The notes: a model not told the origin generated them from the sequence alone. Numbered from the stretch's first letter, positions 35,196-46,605 are shown. The stretch is DNA of 64,000 bases from Enterovibrio qingdaonensis (GCF_028683135.1 NZ_JAJUBB010000012.1:1-64000); one strand, 5' to 3'. Numbers and translations: made by a program.

Positions 35196-35735
35196 TTACT
35201 CTGAATCAGTTTCTTTCGGCATGTGTTTGTAGATGTACACACCAGTGGCAAGGGTGTATGCCAGCGTCAGTGCCATCAGTCCAAAGACTTTAAAATTAAC
35301 CCATACGTCCAGAGGGAGTTCATAGGCGACATAGATATTAAGGACGGCGAGTACGGAGAAGAATACGACCCACGCGTTATTGATGTTTTTCCAAACGGCA
35401 TCAGGCAGATTAATTTCTTTTGCCAACATCCCTTTAATGAGAGGTTTTCCAATTAGTTGCGAAACAATCAGACCACCGGCAAACAGCGCATATACGATGG
35501 TGACTTTCCACTTGATGAAGTTGTCATCTTGGAAAAACAGCGTCATACCACCGAACACAGCGACAAGCACTGCAGTGATAATTTGCATTTTTTCCACTTT
35601 TCTATAAAGCACCCACGTCACTGCAACTTGTATGATGGTGGCGACGATCAGTGCACCTGTTGCGGTGTAGATGTCGTACATCTTGTAAAGCGCAAAGAAA
35701 ATAATCAGTGGAATAAAATCGAGAAGTTGTTTCAT
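35196..35735 (-). CDS. yciB: Inner-membrane septation protein YciB
   Basis: 179 residues with about five membrane segments, matching YciB/IspZ ([26 protein letters not shown] at the start; [25 protein letters not shown]). In E. coli it interacts with cell elongation and division proteins and helps envelope integrity. It is located between the trp operon and yciA, as in enterobacteria. Confidence 0.94.
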   Translation of the reverse strand: MKQLLDFIPLIIFFALYKMYDIYTATGALIVATIIQVAVTWVLYRKVEKMQIITAVLVAVFGGMTLFFQDDNFIKWKVTIVYALFAGGLIVSQLIGKPLIKGMLAKEINLPDAVWKNINNAWVVFFSVLAVLNIYVAYELPLDVWVNFKVFGLMALTLAYTLATGVYIYKHMPKETDSE

Positions 35736-35858
35736 TCAGATACTTATCCTTGTTCACTCCAAACTGTTTTGGCGGAGCGTTATAAAATCTAACGTTTGAG
35801 TTTACCGAAAACTCGAGGCAGATAAAACGTGAACGAAGAAGAGAACTGTTTCGAGATG

Positions 35859-35887
35859 AAAAAAAGGCCAACAAGACGTTGGCCTTT
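35859..35887 (-). terminator. Terminator of the trp operon
   Basis: On the minus strand AAAGGCCAAC/GTTGGCCTTT with a 5-base loop and a T-run, 24 bases after the trpA stop. Confidence 0.9.
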
Positions 35888-35910
35888 GGGCATTTTGCGT
35901 CAGGTTGTCG

Positions 35911-36732
35911 CTATTTTGCGGTTGCTGCTTTCATGGTAGAAACGAACGTTCCCAACTCTTTTAGCATATTGGCTTCATCGTCAACGTTGCGCTCGATGAT
36001 TTTCACGACGGCGGAACCGGAAATAGCACCCGCAGCACCAGAAGAAATAGCTTCTTTCACTTGCGCAGGCTCAGAGATACCAAAACCTAGCAGAGGACGT
36101 GGCGCGTTGTAAGCGGCCAATTGATCCAGTAAGTGGTGAATAGGCTTACCCGCTTTGGTTTCTGCGCCCGTTACACCCGCGCGCGACAGCAGGTAGGTGT
36201 AGCCGCCACCGAGTTCTGAAATCGTTTTTAACGTTTCATCGTTGGCGTTGGGTGGTGCGATGAAAATCGCGTGCACGCCATGTTTGGTTGCTGCTGCGCG
36301 AAACTCGGCCGATTCGCCTGCAGGAACATCTGCGATCAGTACGGAGTCCACACCGGATTCTGCACATTTTGCGTAGAAATTGTCGATGCCATTGGCAAAG
36401 ACAAGGTTGGCGTACATTAACAGCCCCATAGGGATTTCCGGGTGTTTTTCACGGACTTGACGCAGAATGTCAAAACAATTGTCAGGTGTGGTACCCGAAT
36501 CCAATGCGCGTATTGCCGCGCCTTGAATGGTAGGGCCATCTGCCAACGGGTCAGAAAAAGGAATACCTAGCTCCAGTGCATCTGCACCGTTTGCCACCAA
36601 GGTTTCGATGATCTTTAGTGATTGAGCAGGATTTGGATCGCCAATGGTGACAAAAGGAACGAAAGCACCTTCACTTTTGGCATCGAGTTTTTCAAACATC
36701 GCTTCATAGCGGTGAGACAAGGTCGCAGCCAT
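35911..36732 (-). CDS. trpA: Tryptophan synthase alpha subunit
   Basis: 273 residues; splits indole-3-glycerol phosphate and channels indole to TrpB. The catalytic Glu (residue ~50, [19 protein letters not shown]) and Asp of that motif are present, with the TIM-barrel phosphate-binding GFGISEP and GAISGSAVV. It overlaps trpB by one base (TAATG) and is the last operon gene. Confidence 0.97.
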   Translation of the reverse strand: MAATLSHRYEAMFEKLDAKSEGAFVPFVTIGDPNPAQSLKIIETLVANGADALELGIPFSDPLADGPTIQGAAIRALDSGTTPDNCFDILRQVREKHPEIPMGLLMYANLVFANGIDNFYAKCAESGVDSVLIADVPAGESAEFRAAATKHGVHAIFIAPPNANDETLKTISELGGGYTYLLSRAGVTGAETKAGKPIHHLLDQLAAYNAPRPLLGFGISEPAQVKEAISSGAAGAISGSAVVKIIERNVDDEANMLKELGTFVSTMKAATAK

Positions 36733-37922
36733 TACATCACTCCTTTTTCTTTCAAAATGTCGTGCACGGTGAAGATGTCCTTGTCTCCACGACCTGACAA
36801 GTTAACAACCAGCAGCTGTTCTTTTTCTGGATTTTCTTTTGCCATTTTCAAGGCATATGCCAGCGCATGTGCAGATTCCAGGGCAGGGATAATGCCTTCG
36901 TGGCGCGCGAGTTCTTGGAAGGCATCCAGTGCTTCATCGTCAGTAATCGCAACGTATTCCGCGCGGCCAATTGCGTTAAGGTGTGCATGTTGTGGACCAA
37001 CGGATGGGAAGTCGAGGCCTGCTGAAACAGAATATGACTCTTCAACCTGCCCATTCGGGTCTTGCATCAATGGAGATTTCATCCCAAAGAAGATACCCAA
37101 CTTGCCATGTTTAAGCGGCGCGCCATGTTGGTCAGTGTCCAAGCCTAGGCCTGCAGGCTCTACACCAATCAATCCAACATCAGACTCTTCAATAAAATCA
37201 GCAAACATACCAATTGCATTCGAACCACCACCGACACAGGCAATCACGCTGTCAGGCAGTCGGCCTTCGCGTTCCAAAATCTGTTGCTTGGTTTCTTCAC
37301 CAATCATTTTTTGGAATTCACGCACGATAGTTGGGAAAGGGTGCGGACCTGCAGCAGTACCGAGAAGGTAGTGCGCCTCTTCATAGCTACCAGACCAGTC
37401 GCGCAGTGCTTCGTTACAGGCATCTTTCAATGTTGAAGAGCCTGAATGCACAGGAATCACTTCTGCACCCATCAATTTCATGCGGAACACATTTGGACTT
37501 TGACGCTCTACGTCTTTTGCGCCCATGTATACGCGACATTTTAGATCTAGCAACGCACACGCCAAGGCTGTTGCCACGCCGTGCTGACCAGCACCGGTTT
37601 CAGCGATAATTTCTTTTTTGCCCATGCGTTTTGCCAGTAGAGCTTGCCCCAACACCTGATTGGTTTTGTGTGCGCCACCGTGCAAGAGGTCTTCACGCTT
37701 GAGGTAAAGTTTGGTTTTTGTGCCTTTGGTCAGGTTGCGGCACAGCGTCAGCGCGGTTGGGCGTCCTGCGTATTCCTGAAGCAAGTTGATAAACTCTTTC
37801 TGGAATTCAGGGTCGCTTTGCGCATCAATAAACGCTTGTTCTAACTGATCCAACGCTGGGACCAGAATTTGTGGCACGTATTGGCCACCGAACTCGCCAA
37901 AATAGGCATTCAACTTAGTCAT
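36732..37922 (-). CDS. trpB: Tryptophan synthase beta subunit
   Basis: 396 residues; a PLP enzyme that condenses indole and serine. The PLP lysine is in [15 protein letters not shown] and the phosphate-binding [10 protein letters not shown] follows. Also conserved is [12 protein letters not shown]. It aligns end to end with enterobacterial TrpB and is coupled to trpA. Confidence 0.98.
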   Translation of the reverse strand: MTKLNAYFGEFGGQYVPQILVPALDQLEQAFIDAQSDPEFQKEFINLLQEYAGRPTALTLCRNLTKGTKTKLYLKREDLLHGGAHKTNQVLGQALLAKRMGKKEIIAETGAGQHGVATALACALLDLKCRVYMGAKDVERQSPNVFRMKLMGAEVIPVHSGSSTLKDACNEALRDWSGSYEEAHYLLGTAAGPHPFPTIVREFQKMIGEETKQQILEREGRLPDSVIACVGGGSNAIGMFADFIEESDVGLIGVEPAGLGLDTDQHGAPLKHGKLGIFFGMKSPLMQDPNGQVEESYSVSAGLDFPSVGPQHAHLNAIGRAEYVAITDDEALDAFQELARHEGIIPALESAHALAYALKMAKENPEKEQLLVVNLSGRGDKDIFTVHDILKEKGVM

Positions 37923-37930
37923 AACAGTCC

Positions 37931-39298
37931 TTAGTAATCTCTCAGCGCCGAAAACGCAGCGTCCAGTTTTTCTCTGTCTTTGAGCCCCGGCATGTCTTCG
38001 ACACCCGAGTTAAAATCTAATCCGATACAGCCCAGTTCTGCCGCTTGTTTCGCATTTTGGCTGTTTAGCCCGCCGGCGATCATGATGGTGTCTTTACGAT
38101 CGTCTGGGATCAGTGACCAATCGAAAGATTCCCCGGTTCCGCCGCTTTGGTCGCCTACTCGGCTGTCCAGCAGGTTGCGGTCAACATTATCAAGCAAGGT
38201 AGGTACGTCGACGCTTACGCCGTGTGCTTTCCAGATCTGGGTTTCCGCTGGCAGTTTTCCGCGAAGACTGTCCACGTAGTCTGCCGTTTCGTTACCGTGC
38301 AGTTGAACGGCATATAAGCCCAATTCGTTGGCTGTGTTTGCAACGAGTTCAAGTTCATGGTTTTGGAAAACACCGACGTATTTTAATGGTGCGCCTTGCA
38401 TGACTTCCTTCGCGGCTTCGATATCTACGAAACGCGGCGACTTTTCGACGAAAATCAGGCCGCCGTAATTTGCGTAGGCGTCGTATGCGGCTTTCGCATC
38501 TTGTGCGCGTGTCAGTCCACATACCTTGTTGTCGCCATACAGCACGCGGCGCACGGCTTGCTCCACATCAGTCTCTGCCATTAATGAGCTACCAATGAGG
38601 AAGCCATTTGCGTAAGGCGCGAGCTCTCTCACTTGGTGATGGGTATAAATGCCTGACTCTGAGATGACAATGCGATCTTCTGGCAATTGAGGTGCCAATT
38701 CTTTCGTGCGATTTAAGTCGATGCTGAGGTCGCGAAGATTGCGGTTATTGATACCGACAACTTTCGCATCCAATGCGATTGCTCGTGCCAACTCTTCTTC
38801 GTTGCTCACTTCTGTCAGCACACCTAAATTCAATGAATGTGCGACATCAGCCAAGTCACGGTACTCGTCATCATTCAACACAGAAAGCATCAGCAATATG
38901 GCATCGGCTTGATGGAATCGCGCTAAATAAACTTGATAGGTGTCGACCATGAAGTCTTTGCAAAGCACAGGGCATGGCACTTGGCCACGCACGATGGGCA
39001 GAAAATCAAAGTTGCCTTGGAAGTATTTTTCGTCAGTCAGTACCGAAATGGCAGCAGCATATTTGCCGTATACACCTGCGATGTAGTTCAGGTCGAAATC
39101 ATCGCGAATGAGTCCTTTTGACGGTGACGCTTTCTTACATTCCAAAATGAACTTTGCTGGCTTGCTCGACAATGCTTGATAGAAGCTACGATCGCTTGGC
39201 ACGACGTCATTGATAAAGCTTTCAAGGGGCTGCGCTTCTTTTCGCGCTGCCACCCACACTTTTTTATCCGCAACAATTTTTGCGAGTACCGTTTCCAT
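37931..39298 (-). CDS. trpCF: Bifunctional indole-3-glycerol phosphate synthase / PRA isomerase
   Basis: 455-residue fusion as in gamma-proteobacteria. Residues ~1-255 are TrpC ([15 protein letters not shown] with the catalytic lysine; [10 protein letters not shown]) and ~256-455 TrpF ([31 protein letters not shown]). It catalyses steps 3 and 4 of the pathway after anthranilate. It overlaps trpD by one base. Confidence 0.97.
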   Translation of the reverse strand: METVLAKIVADKKVWVAARKEAQPLESFINDVVPSDRSFYQALSSKPAKFILECKKASPSKGLIRDDFDLNYIAGVYGKYAAAISVLTDEKYFQGNFDFLPIVRGQVPCPVLCKDFMVDTYQVYLARFHQADAILLMLSVLNDDEYRDLADVAHSLNLGVLTEVSNEEELARAIALDAKVVGINNRNLRDLSIDLNRTKELAPQLPEDRIVISESGIYTHHQVRELAPYANGFLIGSSLMAETDVEQAVRRVLYGDNKVCGLTRAQDAKAAYDAYANYGGLIFVEKSPRFVDIEAAKEVMQGAPLKYVGVFQNHELELVANTANELGLYAVQLHGNETADYVDSLRGKLPAETQIWKAHGVSVDVPTLLDNVDRNLLDSRVGDQSGGTGESFDWSLIPDDRKDTIMIAGGLNSQNAKQAAELGCIGLDFNSGVEDMPGLKDREKLDAAFSALRDY

Positions 39299-40299
39299 TA
39301 GTTACTCCGTGATGCTAGCTGCTGAACCAATTCGAATGGTTTACCACTCTGCATAACGCTCAGTGCTTTCTGCGTATTAGCTTTAAGATCTTCCTGTCCA
39401 AATAGGCGAAGCAGCAGGGCGACATTGACCGCCACGGCAGCTTGCTGGGCGTCTGTCCCTTTGCCTTGCAGGATTTGGGTGATGATGGCTTTATTCTCCT
39501 CTGGCTCACCACCTTTAATGGCGTCCAGTGGGTATGTTTCTACGCCAAAATCGGCAGGTGTTAGCGTGTATTCGTGAATTTGACCATCTTTGATTTCTGC
39601 AACCGTGGTTTCGCCGTGAATAGCTACCTCGTCAAGGCCGCTGCCGTGGACGACTGCCGCACGCTTCATACCAAGATTCAACATGGTTTCTGCAATCGGG
39701 CGAACAAGTGATTGGTCATAGACGCCCATCAATTCTAAACTCGGTTTTGCAGGGTTAATCAAAGGACCAAGCAAGTTGAAAATAGTGCGTGTTTTCATGG
39801 TTTGGCGAACTGGCATCGCGTGGCGTACGCCACTGTGATATTGCGGCGCGAACAAGAAACAGACGCCTAAATCATCCAATGCGCCGCGAGCGGTTTCTGG
39901 GCTCATTGCCAAATCAATACCAAAGGCCGCGAGGAGATCGGATGAACCCGATTTACTCGATACACCACGGTTGCCGTGTTTCGCGACTTTCACGCCACAT
40001 GCGGCGGCAACAAATGCCGCCGTTGTTGAAATGTTGATGGTGTTTGCCCCGTCACCACCTGTGCCAACGATGTCAGCAAAATCATACTCGGGTGATGGGA
40101 ACGGGTTTGCGTTTTCGGTCAGTGCAGATGCTGCACCCGCAATTTCTTCTGGCGATTCGCCTTTAATTTTCAATGCGGTCAGTGCTGATGCCAGCAGGAT
40201 AGGATCCAGCTCGCCTTTAATAATAGTGTCAAACAGCTGTTGGCTTTCGTCCTGAGTCAGAGTCGTCTGGTCGTAAAGTTTGTTGATGATTGCTTCCAT
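39298..40299 (-). CDS. trpD: Anthranilate phosphoribosyltransferase
   Basis: 333 residues, transferring phosphoribose from PRPP to anthranilate. The PRPP loop GTGGDGANTINIST, KHGNRGVSSKSGSSDLL and the VVHGSGLDE block are visible. Unlike E. coli, TrpD is not fused to the amidotransferase domain TrpG, which is a separate gene here. Confidence 0.97.
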   Translation of the reverse strand: MEAIINKLYDQTTLTQDESQQLFDTIIKGELDPILLASALTALKIKGESPEEIAGAASALTENANPFPSPEYDFADIVGTGGDGANTINISTTAAFVAAACGVKVAKHGNRGVSSKSGSSDLLAAFGIDLAMSPETARGALDDLGVCFLFAPQYHSGVRHAMPVRQTMKTRTIFNLLGPLINPAKPSLELMGVYDQSLVRPIAETMLNLGMKRAAVVHGSGLDEVAIHGETTVAEIKDGQIHEYTLTPADFGVETYPLDAIKGGEPEENKAIITQILQGKGTDAQQAAVAVNVALLLRLFGQEDLKANTQKALSVMQSGKPFELVQQLASRSN

Positions 40300-40327
40300 A
40301 AAATCTCTCCTAATTCCCTAATGTCCG

Positions 40328-40927
40328 TCAGCGTGTTTGCGTGGCCCAACTGATTGTGTGTGTAAGAAGGTCTGCGCCTTTCGTTGTTAGTATTGATTCG
40401 GGATGAAATTGAAAACCGACGACACGATCGGCATCGTTCACCACTGCCATGACAAGTCCGTCAACATCAGCAATCACATCCAGTGATGCTGGCACTTTGG
40501 TTGCAACCAAAGAGTGGTAACGGGCGATTGTCAGTGGGCTTTCGATGTTGCCAAAAACAGGGTGCTGGTTATGTGTCATCAGTGACGCTTTACCGTGCAC
40601 GATTTCACCGGCTCCAGATACTTCACCGCCGTAGGCTTCAGTGATGGCCTGTTGACCAAGGCAGATACCAATCATTGGTACCTTACCTTTCAGCATGTTG
40701 ATCAATGCAGGCATGCAGCCAGCTTCAGACGGCGCACCCGGACCGGGTGACAATACGACAACCGGATTTTCCAACTCCTCTACTGCATTGGCTATTTGCT
40801 CTGCAGACAGGCTATTGCGATAAATTTTGACGGGATAACCGAGTGAGCGAAACTGATCCACCAAGTTGTACGTGAAGGAGTCAAAGTTATCGACGAGCAC
40901 AATATGTGCATTCATTGCGTTGCTCAT
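40328..40927 (-). CDS. trpG: Anthranilate synthase glutamine amidotransferase component
   Basis: 199 residues, class I amidotransferase supplying ammonia to TrpE. The catalytic Cys is in GICLGQQ and the His/Glu in FHPESI; the oxyanion-hole SPGPGAP is present. The start overlaps the trpE stop (ATGA), consistent with equimolar production. Confidence 0.96.
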   Translation of the reverse strand: MSNAMNAHIVLVDNFDSFTYNLVDQFRSLGYPVKIYRNSLSAEQIANAVEELENPVVVLSPGPGAPSEAGCMPALINMLKGKVPMIGICLGQQAITEAYGGEVSGAGEIVHGKASLMTHNQHPVFGNIESPLTIARYHSLVATKVPASLDVIADVDGLVMAVVNDADRVVGFQFHPESILTTKGADLLTHTISWATQTR

Positions 40928-42507
40928 GCTTGTGCCTCCGTGTGTGCCGCCTTGATGGCTGTGATAACGGCTTGTGCTTTGCCACGTGTTTCATCGGCTT
41001 CTGCTTGTGGGATGGAATCAAATACCACGCCGGCACCAGCTTGCACTTGTGCGACGCCATCTTCAACATACGCAGAGCGGATTACGATACAGGTATCCAT
41101 ATCTCCATGGCCGGTCAGGTAACCCACGGCACCGCCATAGCTGCCGCGACGACTTTGTTCGAATTGGCGGATAAGCTGCATCGCGCGAATTTTCGGTGCA
41201 CCTGTGAGTGTGCCCATGTTCATACACGCTTGATACGCATGGAGCGCATCCAAATCACCGCGAAGCTGACCGACAACACGAGACACGAGGTGCATCACGT
41301 GGCTGTAGCGGTCCACTTGAAGCAAGTCGGCAACGTAGCGTGTGCCCGGTTCACTGATTCGTGCGACGTCGTTACGTGCCAAATCAACCAGCATCATGTG
41401 CTCGGCTTTTTCTTTAGTGTCGTTGCGAAGCTCTAGCTCGATGCGGCCGTCCAAATCCAAGTTGATTGAACCGTTAACATTCTTGCCGCGAGGACGTGTA
41501 CCAGCTATCGGGTAAATTTCGACTTGGTTGGTGTCTTTGCCATATTTCAATGCACTTTCCGGTGACGCGCCAAACAAAGTGAAATCCGTGTCCTGCATGT
41601 AGAACATGTAAGGGCTTGGGTTGCCTTGCTTGAGCTTGAGATACGCATTGAGTGGTGATGGACAAGGCAAGGTGAATTTGCGGCTTGGGACAACCTGAAA
41701 CACATCACCTTTAACTACATACTCTTTGAGTTCATCAACGGCAGCGCAAAAATCCTCATCGCTGACTGAAACATGCATATCGCAGCTTGCCAGTTTTTCT
41801 GCAATTGGCATTTGCGTAGGGTGAATACAGCTTTCTTTAATGGCTTGCAGACGACGGCTCAGGTCGAAATACGTTTCAGTGGTGTCTGTTCCGCCAAACT
41901 GCGTACCTTGCAGCTTCGCTTTGCGACGCTGGTGGTCGATGATAAGCAGCGTTTCCGCGACGTAGAACAGATAATCAGGGCAACGGTTACCTTGTTCAAC
42001 GTCGGGGAGTGGTTCGAATTGCGCGACCAGATCGTAGGCGAACAGACCGCCGATCAGCAGTGCTTCGTTTGGTAAGCCTTCTAATTTGAAAGCTTGCTGT
42101 ATAAGGCGAAGCGCGTCGAAAGGTGAAGGCTGACGTAAACGTGCATCTTCATCTAACGTTCGATTTTCTTGTGCAAAGTGCAGTGACAGTAGCTTGTCTT
42201 CACGTTTTTGCTCGACAGTTAAGTCTTGCGCTTTTATTGCTGCTTCGACAGCATCAAGGACATTCGCACCGTTTTTTGTTTTTGCTTCAAGCTCAACAGT
42301 TCTGCCACGGCAGACAATGCGCACAGCAGCATCGATCAGCATGAGGCTTTTTAGATCTTGCTTTGAATCAATCTCAGCAGACTCGAGCAATAGGCTATGA
42401 GGACGGTCTTTACAGACTGCCGCATACAGTTCAGTGGGTGCCGCGACGTAGGGCACATCCAAGCTCAATACGTCGAGTTCGCCTTGTTTTAAAGCGTGGT
42501 TTTTCAC
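40924..42507 (-). CDS. trpE: Anthranilate synthase component I
   Basis: 527 residues; converts chorismate to anthranilate. The N-terminal LLLESAEI motif is the tryptophan feedback site, so inhibition by tryptophan is expected. The catalytic domain has [19 protein letters not shown] and [12 protein letters not shown], and ends [21 protein letters not shown]. It starts at GTG, overlapping the DAHP synthase stop (GTGA). Confidence 0.97.
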   Translation of the reverse strand: MKNHALKQGELDVLSLDVPYVAAPTELYAAVCKDRPHSLLLESAEIDSKQDLKSLMLIDAAVRIVCRGRTVELEAKTKNGANVLDAVEAAIKAQDLTVEQKREDKLLSLHFAQENRTLDEDARLRQPSPFDALRLIQQAFKLEGLPNEALLIGGLFAYDLVAQFEPLPDVEQGNRCPDYLFYVAETLLIIDHQRRKAKLQGTQFGGTDTTETYFDLSRRLQAIKESCIHPTQMPIAEKLASCDMHVSVSDEDFCAAVDELKEYVVKGDVFQVVPSRKFTLPCPSPLNAYLKLKQGNPSPYMFYMQDTDFTLFGASPESALKYGKDTNQVEIYPIAGTRPRGKNVNGSINLDLDGRIELELRNDTKEKAEHMMLVDLARNDVARISEPGTRYVADLLQVDRYSHVMHLVSRVVGQLRGDLDALHAYQACMNMGTLTGAPKIRAMQLIRQFEQSRRGSYGGAVGYLTGHGDMDTCIVIRSAYVEDGVAQVQAGAGVVFDSIPQAEADETRGKAQAVITAIKAAHTEAQA

Positions 42508-43517
42508 AGCGTTCTCCCTGCTGCTTCTACAAATGGTTTTAATTCCTGCATCAATTGCGCGAACATCGTGCCTGTCAGTGCTTGATGACCATCTGACAGT
42601 GCTTCCGCTGGGTTGAGGTGGCTTTCAACGATAATGCCATCTGCGCCGACAGCTGCTGCGGCGCGAGATAGCGGGATAACCAGCTCTCGAACTCCCGTAC
42701 CGTGGCTTGGGTCAACGACCACGGGCAAGTGGCTACGTTGCTTGATATATGCGACGGCATTGAGGTCGAGTGTATTGCGGGTAGCGGTTTCGTAAGTACG
42801 AATGCCACGTTCACACAAAATGATGTTCGGGTTACCAGCATCATAGATATATTCTGCTGCTAGCAACAATTCCTCGATAGTGGCGGAAAGTCCGCGTTTT
42901 AACAAGACCGGTTTACCTGTTTCACCTACGGCTTTTAACAATCCATAGTTTTGCATATTACGTGCGCCAATCTGTAAGCAATCAATGTATTCACACAGTG
43001 AATCCACTTGGCTCACTTCCATCACTTCGGAGACGGTAGGCATGCCTGTCGCGTCGCTCGCTTTTTTTAATAGTTTCAAGCCTTCAACACCCATGCCTTG
43101 GAAGTCATAAGGACTTGTGCGGGGCTTGTATGCACCACCGCGAAGGGCTACGGCACCGTGGCCTTTAACAACATCAGCGACTGACATTAGCTGTTCTTCG
43201 GATTCAACAGAACACGGGCCAGCGATGACCGCAAATTTGTCACCACCCACAGCAATATTACCAATGCGAACAACGCTGTCATGTGCCTGAACATCTCGCG
43301 ACACCATTTTGTACTTAGTTAGGATGGGTTTTACTTCTTCAACAATGGGATCGCTGTCTAAATGCAGTTTCTGCAAAATACGTTCGTCGCCTAATGCACC
43401 CAGTACAATACGCTCGACGCCCGGCATGAAGAGTGGCTTTAACCCCGATTGCTCGATTTTTGTGAGGATGGCTTTTGCTTGAACTTCAGTCGCTTCTCGT
43501 TTTAATACAATAATCAT
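42504..43517 (-). CDS. 3-deoxy-7-phosphoheptulonate (DAHP) synthase, type I-beta
   Basis: A 337-residue first enzyme of the shikimate pathway. Residues ~1-75 form a ferredoxin-like regulatory domain ([32 protein letters not shown]), as in the Thermotoga-type I-beta enzymes; the rest is the catalytic barrel ([41 protein letters not shown]). It is not the E. coli AroF/G/H I-alpha type. As first structural gene of the trp operon it should be controlled by TrpR and attenuation. The start is the ATG at 43517, with AAGGA 8 bases upstream. Confidence 0.9.
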   Translation of the reverse strand: MIIVLKREATEVQAKAILTKIEQSGLKPLFMPGVERIVLGALGDERILQKLHLDSDPIVEEVKPILTKYKMVSRDVQAHDSVVRIGNIAVGGDKFAVIAGPCSVESEEQLMSVADVVKGHGAVALRGGAYKPRTSPYDFQGMGVEGLKLLKKASDATGMPTVSEVMEVSQVDSLCEYIDCLQIGARNMQNYGLLKAVGETGKPVLLKRGLSATIEELLLAAEYIYDAGNPNIILCERGIRTYETATRNTLDLNAVAYIKQRSHLPVVVDPSHGTGVRELVIPLSRAAAAVGADGIIVESHLNPAEALSDGHQALTGTMFAQLMQELKPFVEAAGRTL

Positions 43518-43586
43518 TGTCAAAATCCTTCTTACATTCCGCCGAGTTGCTCTTTTTCATCGACCTGGCGTTCAAAATTTAGGTAC

Positions 43587-43608
43587 AAAAAAACCCGCAC
43601 TATGCGGG
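43587..43608 (-). terminator. trp attenuator (transcription terminator)
   Basis: On the minus strand CCCGCA/TGCGGG with a 3-base loop followed by seven T. It lies between the leader peptide and the DAHP synthase gene. An upstream GGGCGG segment just after the leader stop could form the competing structures. Confidence 0.85.
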
Positions 43609-43651
43609 CTTGGTGACGTCTATATTTCGCTATAACTCATCACACCGCCCG

Positions 43652-43714
43652 CTATTGGGAGTGCCACCACCATGCAATCAGTGCTGTTTGTTGAGTGAGT
43701 TTATGCTGTACCAT
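43652..43714 (-). CDS. trpL: trp operon leader peptide TrpL
   Basis: A 20-residue peptide with three consecutive Trp codons (IAWWWHSQ) just before its stop, followed by an attenuator hairpin. Ribosome stalling at these codons under tryptophan shortage would favour the antiterminator. An in-frame ATG five codons earlier (43729) could also be the start; neither has a strong Shine-Dalgarno. E. coli trpL has two Trp codons. Confidence 0.87.
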   Translation of the reverse strand: MVQHKLTQQTALIAWWWHSQ

Positions 43715-43745
43715 GAAGACGCAATCCATTTGTGTTCGTAATCAT

Positions 43746-43779
43746 GTACTAGTTAACTAGTGTGTGAGGGTAAAGTCAA
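43746..43779 (-). promoter_or_regulatory. trp promoter with TrpR operator
   Basis: The minus strand has TTGACT (43774-43779), 17 bases, then TTAACT (43751-43756). The -10 box lies inside the palindrome ACTAGTTAACTAGT (43748-43761), the same arrangement as the E. coli trp promoter/operator. TrpR-tryptophan should block polymerase here. The operator is only 38-53 bases from the divergent rnm start, so it may also affect rnm. Confidence 0.93.
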
Positions 43780-43800
43780 GCAACAAATTGAAGAAAATAA

Positions 43801-44676
43801 ATGCTATTTGATTTACATAGCCACACAACGGCGTCAGACGGGCGATTTAGCCCTGAAGATCTGGTAAAACGTGCTGCAGAATTTCGCGTTGATGTTCTTG
43901 CGATCACTGACCATGACTCAGTTGCAGGGCTCGACGCGGCAAAATTGGCAGTTTCAGAAAACAAGCTTCCATTGCACATCATTAATGGCATTGAGATATC
44001 AACAGTTTGGGAAAACAAAGATATTCATATTGTTGGGTTGAATATTGATCCTAACAATGACGCTTTGACCACACTCATTCAGGCACAAGCCGAGCGCAGA
44101 GATGTGCGTGCAGGTATGATCGCTGAGCGACTCGACAAGAGCCGCATGCCCGGGGCGTTAGAAGGGGCCAAAGCACTTGCTGGTGATGCGCCAATTACGC
44201 GAGCACACTTTGCTCGCTGGATGGTAGAGCAGGGGCATGTGAAAACCATGCAGGCCGTGTTTAAAAAGTATCTGACACGCGGTAATCCGGGATACGTGCC
44301 TCCGAACTGGTGCACCATTAAGGAAGCGGTCGATACAATTCACAAAGCGGGCGGACAAGCCGTGCTTGCCCATCCAGGGCGGTATAAACTAACAGCCAAG
44401 TGGCTGAAAAGATTACTACAAACTTTTGTAGACGCAGGTGGTGATGGTATGGAGGTTGCTCAACCACAGCAATCACCGAATGAACGTCGGTTACTCGGCG
44501 ACTATGCGATTCAATTTGGACTCGCGGGTTCACAAGGATCAGATTTCCATTATCCGTCTCCCTGGCTGGAACTGGGGCGTAATTTATACTTGCCTAAAGG
44601 CTGTTCGGAAATCTGGGAACATTGGTCAATTCCTGAACTCGACCGCGAAGCCAACCCTCATGAGGAGGAAGTGTGA
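43801..44676 (+). CDS. rnm: RNase AM (YciV), PHP-domain 5'-3' exonuclease
   Basis: 291-residue PHP-domain phosphoesterase. Metal-binding motifs are [28 protein letters not shown] and GSDFH. The E. coli ortholog trims rRNA 5' ends and short oligoribonucleotides. It starts the rnm-yciO unit, overlapping yciO by 4 bases (GTGA), and is divergent from the trp operon as in enterobacteria. Confidence 0.94.
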   Translation: MLFDLHSHTTASDGRFSPEDLVKRAAEFRVDVLAITDHDSVAGLDAAKLAVSENKLPLHIINGIEISTVWENKDIHIVGLNIDPNNDALTTLIQAQAERRDVRAGMIAERLDKSRMPGALEGAKALAGDAPITRAHFARWMVEQGHVKTMQAVFKKYLTRGNPGYVPPNWCTIKEAVDTIHKAGGQAVLAHPGRYKLTAKWLKRLLQTFVDAGGDGMEVAQPQQSPNERRLLGDYAIQFGLAGSQGSDFHYPSPWLELGRNLYLPKGCSEIWEHWSIPELDREANPHEEEV

Positions 44677-45293
44677 GCCAATTTTTTTATGTACATCCAG
44701 AAAATCCACAAGCGCGACTGATTAATCAAGCTGTCGCTATTATTCGAAACGGTGGTGTGATCGTATATCCCACTGACTCTGGTTATGCGCTAGGTTGTCA
44801 GCTAGAAAATAAACAAGCATTAGAGCGAATTTGCCGAATTCGCCGTTTGGATGATAAACACAACTTTACGCTGCTATGCCGTGACTTGTCTGAATTGTCG
44901 CTCTATGCGCGTGTTGATAACACGGCTTATCGCTTGATTCGAAACAATACGCCGGGACCTTACACCTTCATCCTGAGGGGAACGAAAGAAGTGCCACGTC
45001 GCTTACTGAATCCTAAGCGCAAAACCATTGGGATTCGTGTACCTGACAACAAGATCGCTTTAGATTTGCTGGAAGCGATGGGCGAACCAATGATGTCGAC
45101 GTCATTAATTCTACCGGGTAACGACTATACCGAATCTGATCCAGAAGCGATTCGCGACCAATTGGAACACGCTGTGGATTGTATTCTTAACGGCGGGTAT
45201 CTCGGTGAGCAGCCTACAACAGTGATTGATATGAGCGACGATGAGCCTGTTATTCTCCGTCGTGGTACAGGCGATCCTGCGCCGTTTGAATAA
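44673..45293 (+). CDS. yciO: YciO family (Sua5/TsaC-like) protein
   Basis: 206 residues of the YrdC/Sua5 fold: [29 protein letters not shown] and PGPYTFIL match YciO. The family relative TsaC makes threonylcarbamoyl-AMP for tRNA t6A, but YciO cannot replace TsaC under normal conditions in E. coli and its own role is uncertain. The start is GTG with GAGGAGG upstream. Confidence 0.92.
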   Translation: MSQFFYVHPENPQARLINQAVAIIRNGGVIVYPTDSGYALGCQLENKQALERICRIRRLDDKHNFTLLCRDLSELSLYARVDNTAYRLIRNNTPGPYTFILRGTKEVPRRLLNPKRKTIGIRVPDNKIALDLLEAMGEPMMSTSLILPGNDYTESDPEAIRDQLEHAVDCILNGGYLGEQPTTVIDMSDDEPVILRRGTGDPAPFE

Positions 45294-45442
45294 GCTTGTT
45301 GTTAAAGCTGGAATTACACGTTGCGTTTCGTGCAGTGCTGTACGCAAACATGCAAAGTTTAATTTCCATTTCTGTTGTATGTCGGTAAAACGAAAACGTT
45401 TGGTGTACGGCCTTGCACACTGGCATAATATGCCGTTGCCTC

Positions 45443-45479
45443 AGATTCAATAAAGTTTCCGAATCTAGAGCTTTTTTTT
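45443..45479 (+). terminator. Terminator-like hairpin in the rluB upstream region
   Basis: AGATTC/GAATCT with a 12-base loop, then a run of eight T, 43 bases before rluB. It could terminate the rnm-yciO transcript or attenuate rluB; the stem is short. Confidence 0.4.
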
Positions 45480-45521
45480 CCGACATCGACGCCTGTGAAG
45501 GCGACAGTAAGGTATCAGTAA

Positions 45522-46538
45522 ATGAGCGAAAAATTACAGAAGGTACTAGCACGTGCTGGTCTAGGTTCTCGTCGTGAAATCGAGAGCATGATTCAAGCTG
45601 GTCGAGTTAGCATCAACGGTGCTGTAGCAAAGTTGGGTGATCGTCTAGAAGACCTTACCGCTCACGTACGTGTTGATGGTCATAGCGTGCAGATCGCCGC
45701 TTCTTCTGAGCAAGTATGTCGTGTGTTGGCGTACAACAAACCAGAAGGTGAACTGTGTACGCGTAGCGACCCAGAAGGTCGTCGTACCGTCTTTGATCGC
45801 CTACCTCGTCTAAATGGCGCACGTTGGGTTGCTGTAGGCCGTCTGGATGCGAATACTTCAGGTATGTTGCTATTCACTACTGATGGTGAGTTAGCAAACC
45901 GTCTGATGCACCCAAGCCGCCAAGTACAACGTGAATACATGGTTCGCGTATTTGGTGAAGTAAACGAACAAATGGTTAAGAACCTGGTTCGTGGTGTTCA
46001 ACTGGAAGACGGTGAAGCGCGCTTTGAAGACGTGTTATACGCCGGTGGTGAAGGTTCAAACCATACTTTCTACGTTGTTATCACCGAAGGTCGTAACCGT
46101 GAAGTCCGCCGTTTGTGGGAAACACAAGGCGTAACCGTAAGCCGACTGAAGCGTGTCCGTTACGGTGATATTTACCTGAACAAAGAACTGCCTCGTGGCG
46201 GTTGGATGGAATTGGGGCTGGAAGAGGTGAACTACCTGCGTGAAATGGTAGACCTTCGAGCTGAGAAAGAAACCTTCTTGGAAACCGAAACCAAGAAGCG
46301 TAAATCTCGTAACCAGAAAATTCGCCGCGCTGTTCGTCGTCATGAAGAGCGTGTTGAATCAGGTGAAACGCGTAAACCTCGTAGCACTCGTCGTAGTGGT
46401 CAGCCAGGTAAGCCTGCTCAAGGTAAACCTGCACAAGGTAAACGTGTTGGCGGTGGTCGTCCTGGTAAGCCTGCGGGCAAATCTTCAGGCCAATCGTCTT
46501 CTCGCCAGAAGCAAACGAATAACCGCAAACCGCGCTAA
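45522..46538 (+). CDS. rluB: 23S rRNA pseudouridine synthase RluB
   Basis: 338 residues. It has an N-terminal S4 RNA-binding domain ([39 protein letters not shown]), a catalytic domain with [28 protein letters not shown] containing the nucleophilic Asp, and a basic tail from ~245 with [12 protein letters not shown] repeats. E. coli RluB modifies U2605 of 23S rRNA. The Arg/Lys/Gly-rich tail is longer than the core needs and likely binds RNA non-specifically. Confidence 0.95.
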   Translation: MSEKLQKVLARAGLGSRREIESMIQAGRVSINGAVAKLGDRLEDLTAHVRVDGHSVQIAASSEQVCRVLAYNKPEGELCTRSDPEGRRTVFDRLPRLNGARWVAVGRLDANTSGMLLFTTDGELANRLMHPSRQVQREYMVRVFGEVNEQMVKNLVRGVQLEDGEARFEDVLYAGGEGSNHTFYVVITEGRNREVRRLWETQGVTVSRLKRVRYGDIYLNKELPRGGWMELGLEEVNYLREMVDLRAEKETFLETETKKRKSRNQKIRRAVRRHEERVESGETRKPRSTRRSGQPGKPAQGKPAQGKRVGGGRPGKPAGKSSGQSSSRQKQTNNRKPR

Positions 46539-46555
46539 TACGTTTGTTACACTAC

Positions 46556-46585
46556 AAAAAAGCCAGCAGAAATGCTGGCTTTTGT
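46556..46585. terminator. Bidirectional terminator between rluB and yciK
   Basis: AGCCAGCA/TGCTGGCT stem with a GAAA loop, flanked by A- and T-runs. Confidence 0.85.
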
Positions 46586-46605
46586 CGTTTCAGTGGAACA
46601 GAAAA

